Positions 14,670 through 16,716 of a stretch of 16,716 nt of DNA are shown in pieces. Origin of the DNA: Bacteroidales bacterium (lineage in GTDB: Bacteria; Bacteroidota; Bacteroidia; Bacteroidales; UBA4417); assembly GCA_025350385.1 (NCBI GenBank), contig JANXXZ010000081.1, positions 1-16,716 on the forward strand. The letters are read 5' to 3'. The first letter of the stretch is position 1. Each line of letters opens with the position of its first letter. The notes under the pieces are model-generated. The model searched no databases and was not told the origin of the DNA. It worked only from the letters and a program-made list of their open reading frames with translations. A program made the translations under genes and the position numbers.

Positions 14670-15005
14670 ATGAGCAAATACACAACATTAAAGCCTGATT
14701 ACAGCATTGCTGACGGGAATAAAACATTCGATCCTATGCAGGTGAAGGGTCGTGACAGCATGATAGCGGTCAATATTACCGGACTGACAACTGCTGACAG
14801 CTCCCTCGAGCTTGAGCAGTCGGTTGACGGCAACCGCTATGCCTCTGTACCCGGAAGCGAAAAAATACTTTCAGCCGGGCAGACAAACCACCAGTGGGTT
14901 GTGAACGGACTCGTTCCGGGTTGTTTTCTGAGGGTAGCGCTCAAAAAGGGGTCAGCAACCGGGGGGACAATAACGGACATTAAAATCCTTAGCAGCGATG
15001 AGTAA
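14670..15005 (+). CDS. Small beta-sandwich-like tail-associated protein
   Basis: The 111-residue acidic/Ser-Thr-rich protein has alternating beta strands (SMIAVNITGLTTADSSLELEQSVDG, then QWVVNGLVPGCFLRVALKKG), which look like a small Ig- or jelly-roll-like domain of the kind found near phage fibre genes. No transmembrane or signal segment was seen. Its stop lies 8 nt inside the next small gene. Function unrecognised; a fibre-tip or decoration role is inferred from position. Confidence 0.62.
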   Translation: MSKYTTLKPDYSIADGNKTFDPMQVKGRDSMIAVNITGLTTADSSLELEQSVDGNRYASVPGSEKILSAGQTNHQWVVNGLVPGCFLRVALKKGSATGGTITDIKILSSDE

Positions 15006-15198
15006 TTCTATTACTTATATCGGTCTGGGATCCGGTTCCGGTTCCGGATCAACCGTAACACCAGGTTCGATCGCAAATGACGATAACACCCGCCGTATGC
15101 GATTCCGTGACGGGAACTTAGTGATCGAAGACGCCATCACACCTTTAGGGTTCGACGGTGTTGAAAACACCGACTGGGAAATAGTAACAACACTTTAA
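14998..15198 (+). CDS. Small Gly-Ser-linker protein
   Basis: A 66-residue product that overlaps the previous gene by 8 nt. A short strand (ITYIGLG) is followed by a GSGSGSGST linker and then a compact charged part (TRRMRFRDGNLVIEDAITPLGF). The linker is encoded by GGTTCC-type repeats that form an imperfect palindrome at about 15029-15050. It has no membrane segment and no recognised family. It reads as an adaptor or flexible tether in the distal tail; that is inference. The small size leaves some doubt that it is translated, but the overlap, ATG and coding-like third positions support it. Confidence 0.55.
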   Translation: MSNSITYIGLGSGSGSGSTVTPGSIANDDNTRRMRFRDGNLVIEDAITPLGFDGVENTDWEIVTTL

Positions 15199-15211
15199 AC
15201 AAACAAGAAAC

Positions 15212-16291
15212 ATGAAAAAATTGATGACCATTGCATTGATGCTTTGCAGCATTGTAACATTCAGTCAACGATTAAGCCTTAACGGGAAATACCCAATCAA
15301 GGTGCAGGGAGAGGTTTTAACAGGCGCACAGATTGACAACCTGCACAGGATGGCAACTGATACGGTAAGGGGAAGTTCAATTTATGTACTGCAATCACAG
15401 ATTGACAGCTATATAGCTAATTACATGGCGGAACATCCGCAGTCGGGAGGATCAGGTAATGGGATTTATAATGCGGATTCAGCCTATTTTTCTAATGACC
15501 ATATTCTTGCCGTGCAAAAAGATAATAAGTGGTTTTATTACAGTCCTGATGATAGTTTAGGAATAACAGATGCGTATTGCATTGAATATCGGGCGATATA
15601 TAATGCAATGACATCAAAACCAACAATTTATGATGCGGCCCAAAATACCTTAGTATCTTCTGCAAAGACGCATGGTTGGTGGTCTGTTGCTGATGGGGTG
15701 TTTATATTAGCTCAGGAAAATAACGGTGACGGAGAATCATTAATTAATTGGATAGTTCCAAGTAATAAGATGACAAATACAAATAATCTGGCATTTACAG
15801 CGGACGAGGGCATTACAGGAGATGGCACTAACACTTTAGGTACAGGTATAGTTCCGGGTTCTGTGACTAATGCCACATTGAATTCTACAACTATTGCCGT
15901 TTATTGCAGATTAATAAGAGATGAGTATTCACAAGTAATTTTTTTAAATTCAGGTTCTCAGACACGATTAATTCCAGCTAACTCAGGAAATCTGAATGGC
16001 ATGGTTAATACCAATGCAAGTGCATCTTTTGGGATAACAAATTCTCAGGGGTTATCTTGTATAGTCCGTAGAGGGGCAACTGAAACCGAATTCTATAAAA
16101 ACGGGGTTTCCTTGGGCACAGACGCAACGACTAGTACAAGCTTACCCGATGGTGCATATACTTTATTAAACTCCTCTACAAATCAGCTTGCATTTGCGTA
16201 TTTTGGGGGAGCACTTACCGATCAACAAGTTGCTGATATGAATACCGATGTTGAGACATATATGGATGCAATTGGAAAGGGGGTAGAATAA
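15212..16291 (+). CDS. Secreted LamG/lectin-like tail or surface protein
   Basis: The 359-residue protein begins with a Sec signal peptide (KK, a hydrophobic core, about MTIALMLCSIVTFS then QRL). It then carries a fibre-like neck (LNGKYPIKVQGEVLTGAQIDNLHRMATDTV), a coiled-coil-like stretch (VLQSQIDSYIANYMAEH) and a Gly-Ser hinge (SGGSGNG). The C-terminal domain (residues ~125-359) ends with TEFYKNGVSLGTD...LPDGAYTLLNSS...LAFAYFGGALTDQQV, which matches LamG/concanavalin-A-like glycan-binding modules. GC content falls clearly from about 15470 on compared with the baseplate genes. It would bind host surface glycans. Having a signal peptide while lying at the end of a tail operon is unusual; see findings. 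It joins the next gene at TAATG. Confidence 0.62.
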   Translation: MKKLMTIALMLCSIVTFSQRLSLNGKYPIKVQGEVLTGAQIDNLHRMATDTVRGSSIYVLQSQIDSYIANYMAEHPQSGGSGNGIYNADSAYFSNDHILAVQKDNKWFYYSPDDSLGITDAYCIEYRAIYNAMTSKPTIYDAAQNTLVSSAKTHGWWSVADGVFILAQENNGDGESLINWIVPSNKMTNTNNLAFTADEGITGDGTNTLGTGIVPGSVTNATLNSTTIAVYCRLIRDEYSQVIFLNSGSQTRLIPANSGNLNGMVNTNASASFGITNSQGLSCIVRRGATETEFYKNGVSLGTDATTSTSLPDGAYTLLNSSTNQLAFAYFGGALTDQQVADMNTDVETYMDAIGKGVE

Positions 16292-16716
16292 TGAAAAAGA
16301 TATTAGGCTTATTGTTGTTTATTACTTCAATTGTTTCAGCAACTAATCACTATGTAGCTACCGGAGGCGGTGGCCTCGGTACGTTGGTATCTCCCTTTTC
16401 GACCATTCCACAAGCTAATGCTCATAATTACTCTGCTGGAGATTCGTTGCTTTTTAAGCGAGGTGATGTTTTTACCGGGACCATAACTATTGGACAATCG
16501 GGATCTTCTGGCAATCCTATCGTAATTGGCGCCTATGGTATAGGAGCCAAACCTGTAATAACAGGGTTTGCAACTATTACAGGATGGACAAATTACGGGA
16601 ATGGTATCTACTATAAGAAGATAGCAGTAGAGGCTGAAGCTAGTTTGGAATATCCTGATAAAACTTATAGCCTGTCTGTTGATGATGTTAATACAACAAT
16701 GGGCAGGTATCCCAAT
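16291..16716 (+). CDS. Secreted beta-helix protein, candidate tailspike or polysaccharide lyase (3' truncated)
   Basis: Only 142 codons are visible and the gene runs off the window. A Sec-type signal peptide (KK, LGLLLFITSIV, then SAT) is followed by a repetitive short-strand pattern: GDSLLFKRGDVFTGTITIG, SGNPIVIGAYG and KPVITGFATITGW. This is the N-terminal start of a right-handed parallel beta-helix, shared by tailspikes, pectate lyases and related glycan-degrading enzymes. A GGGGGT in front of the ATG can act as a ribosome site. The stop of the LamG-like gene overlaps the start (TAATG), so both are probably produced together. No catalytic residues are in the visible part. Confidence 0.65.
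   Translation, partial: MKKILGLLLFITSIVSATNHYVATGGGGLGTLVSPFSTIPQANAHNYSAGDSLLFKRGDVFTGTITIGQSGSSGNPIVIGAYGIGAKPVITGFATITGWTNYGNGIYYKKIAVEAEASLEYPDKTYSLSVDDVNTTMGRYPN

Noticed and set aside
1..16716. CRISPR array, anti-phage defence gene, or transposon
   Set aside because: No regularly spaced direct repeats, no transposase-like or defence-like product, and no terminal inverted repeats were found on reading both strands.

Overview
The window is a stretch of the late (virion-building) region of a contractile-tailed phage or prophage, almost certainly of a Bacteroidota host. The tail genes follow the order of phage Mu (sheath, tube, frameshifted chaperone, tape measure, hub, spike, gp25-like, J-like, I-like, fibres). 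The sheath resembles the DUF2586 type and the gene after the tape measure the DUF6046 type, both of which I associate with Bacteroidota phages. Shine-Dalgarno sites are weak or A-rich, as is usual in that phylum. All genes are on the + strand. No integrase, transposase or host gene is visible, so free phage and prophage cannot be told apart. Family names are from reading protein sequence; no search was run.

Layout. 1-1877: C-terminal part of a prohead protease/scaffold protein (cut by the window edge) and the major capsid protein, which carries an unusual hydrophobic N-terminal hairpin, followed by a terminator-like hairpin. 1970-2353: small signal-peptide-bearing beta-rich protein. 2384-2456: a CAU-anticodon tRNA with initiator-like features. 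2534-4048: probable lysis cassette (small membrane coiled-coil protein, endolysin-like protein, and a holin-like/unimolecular-spanin-like fusion). 4051-4458: acidic protein of unknown function. 4462-6110: tail sheath and tail tube, closed by a strong terminator (6137-6180). 6211-6713: tail assembly chaperone with a textbook -1 frameshift site (A AAA AAG, 6-nt spacer, hairpin). 6710-10819: tape measure, DUF6046-like protein, hub, OB-fold spike and gp25-like wedge, each overlapping the next by 1-8 nt. 10819-13878: a LysM protein fused to a fibre-like region, then J-like and I-like baseplate proteins. 13882-16716: distal tail and fibre genes, ending in a signal-peptide LamG-like protein and a signal-peptide beta-helix protein that runs off the window.

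How it fits together: protease, scaffold and capsid build the head; sheath, tube, chaperone and tape measure build the tail; hub, spike, gp25, J and I build the baseplate; the LysM-fibre protein and the distal genes probably recognise the host surface; the lysis cassette releases progeny. The low-GC stretches sit in the presumed receptor-binding parts (about 11480-12480 and 15470-16716), suggesting exchange of host-range modules.

The least ordinary observations are the initiator-like tRNA inside a structural operon, the holin-like/spanin-like fusion with an internal lipobox, the membrane-hairpin N-terminus of the capsid protein, three Sec-type signal peptides on apparent virion or surface proteins, and the complete chaperone frameshift signal.
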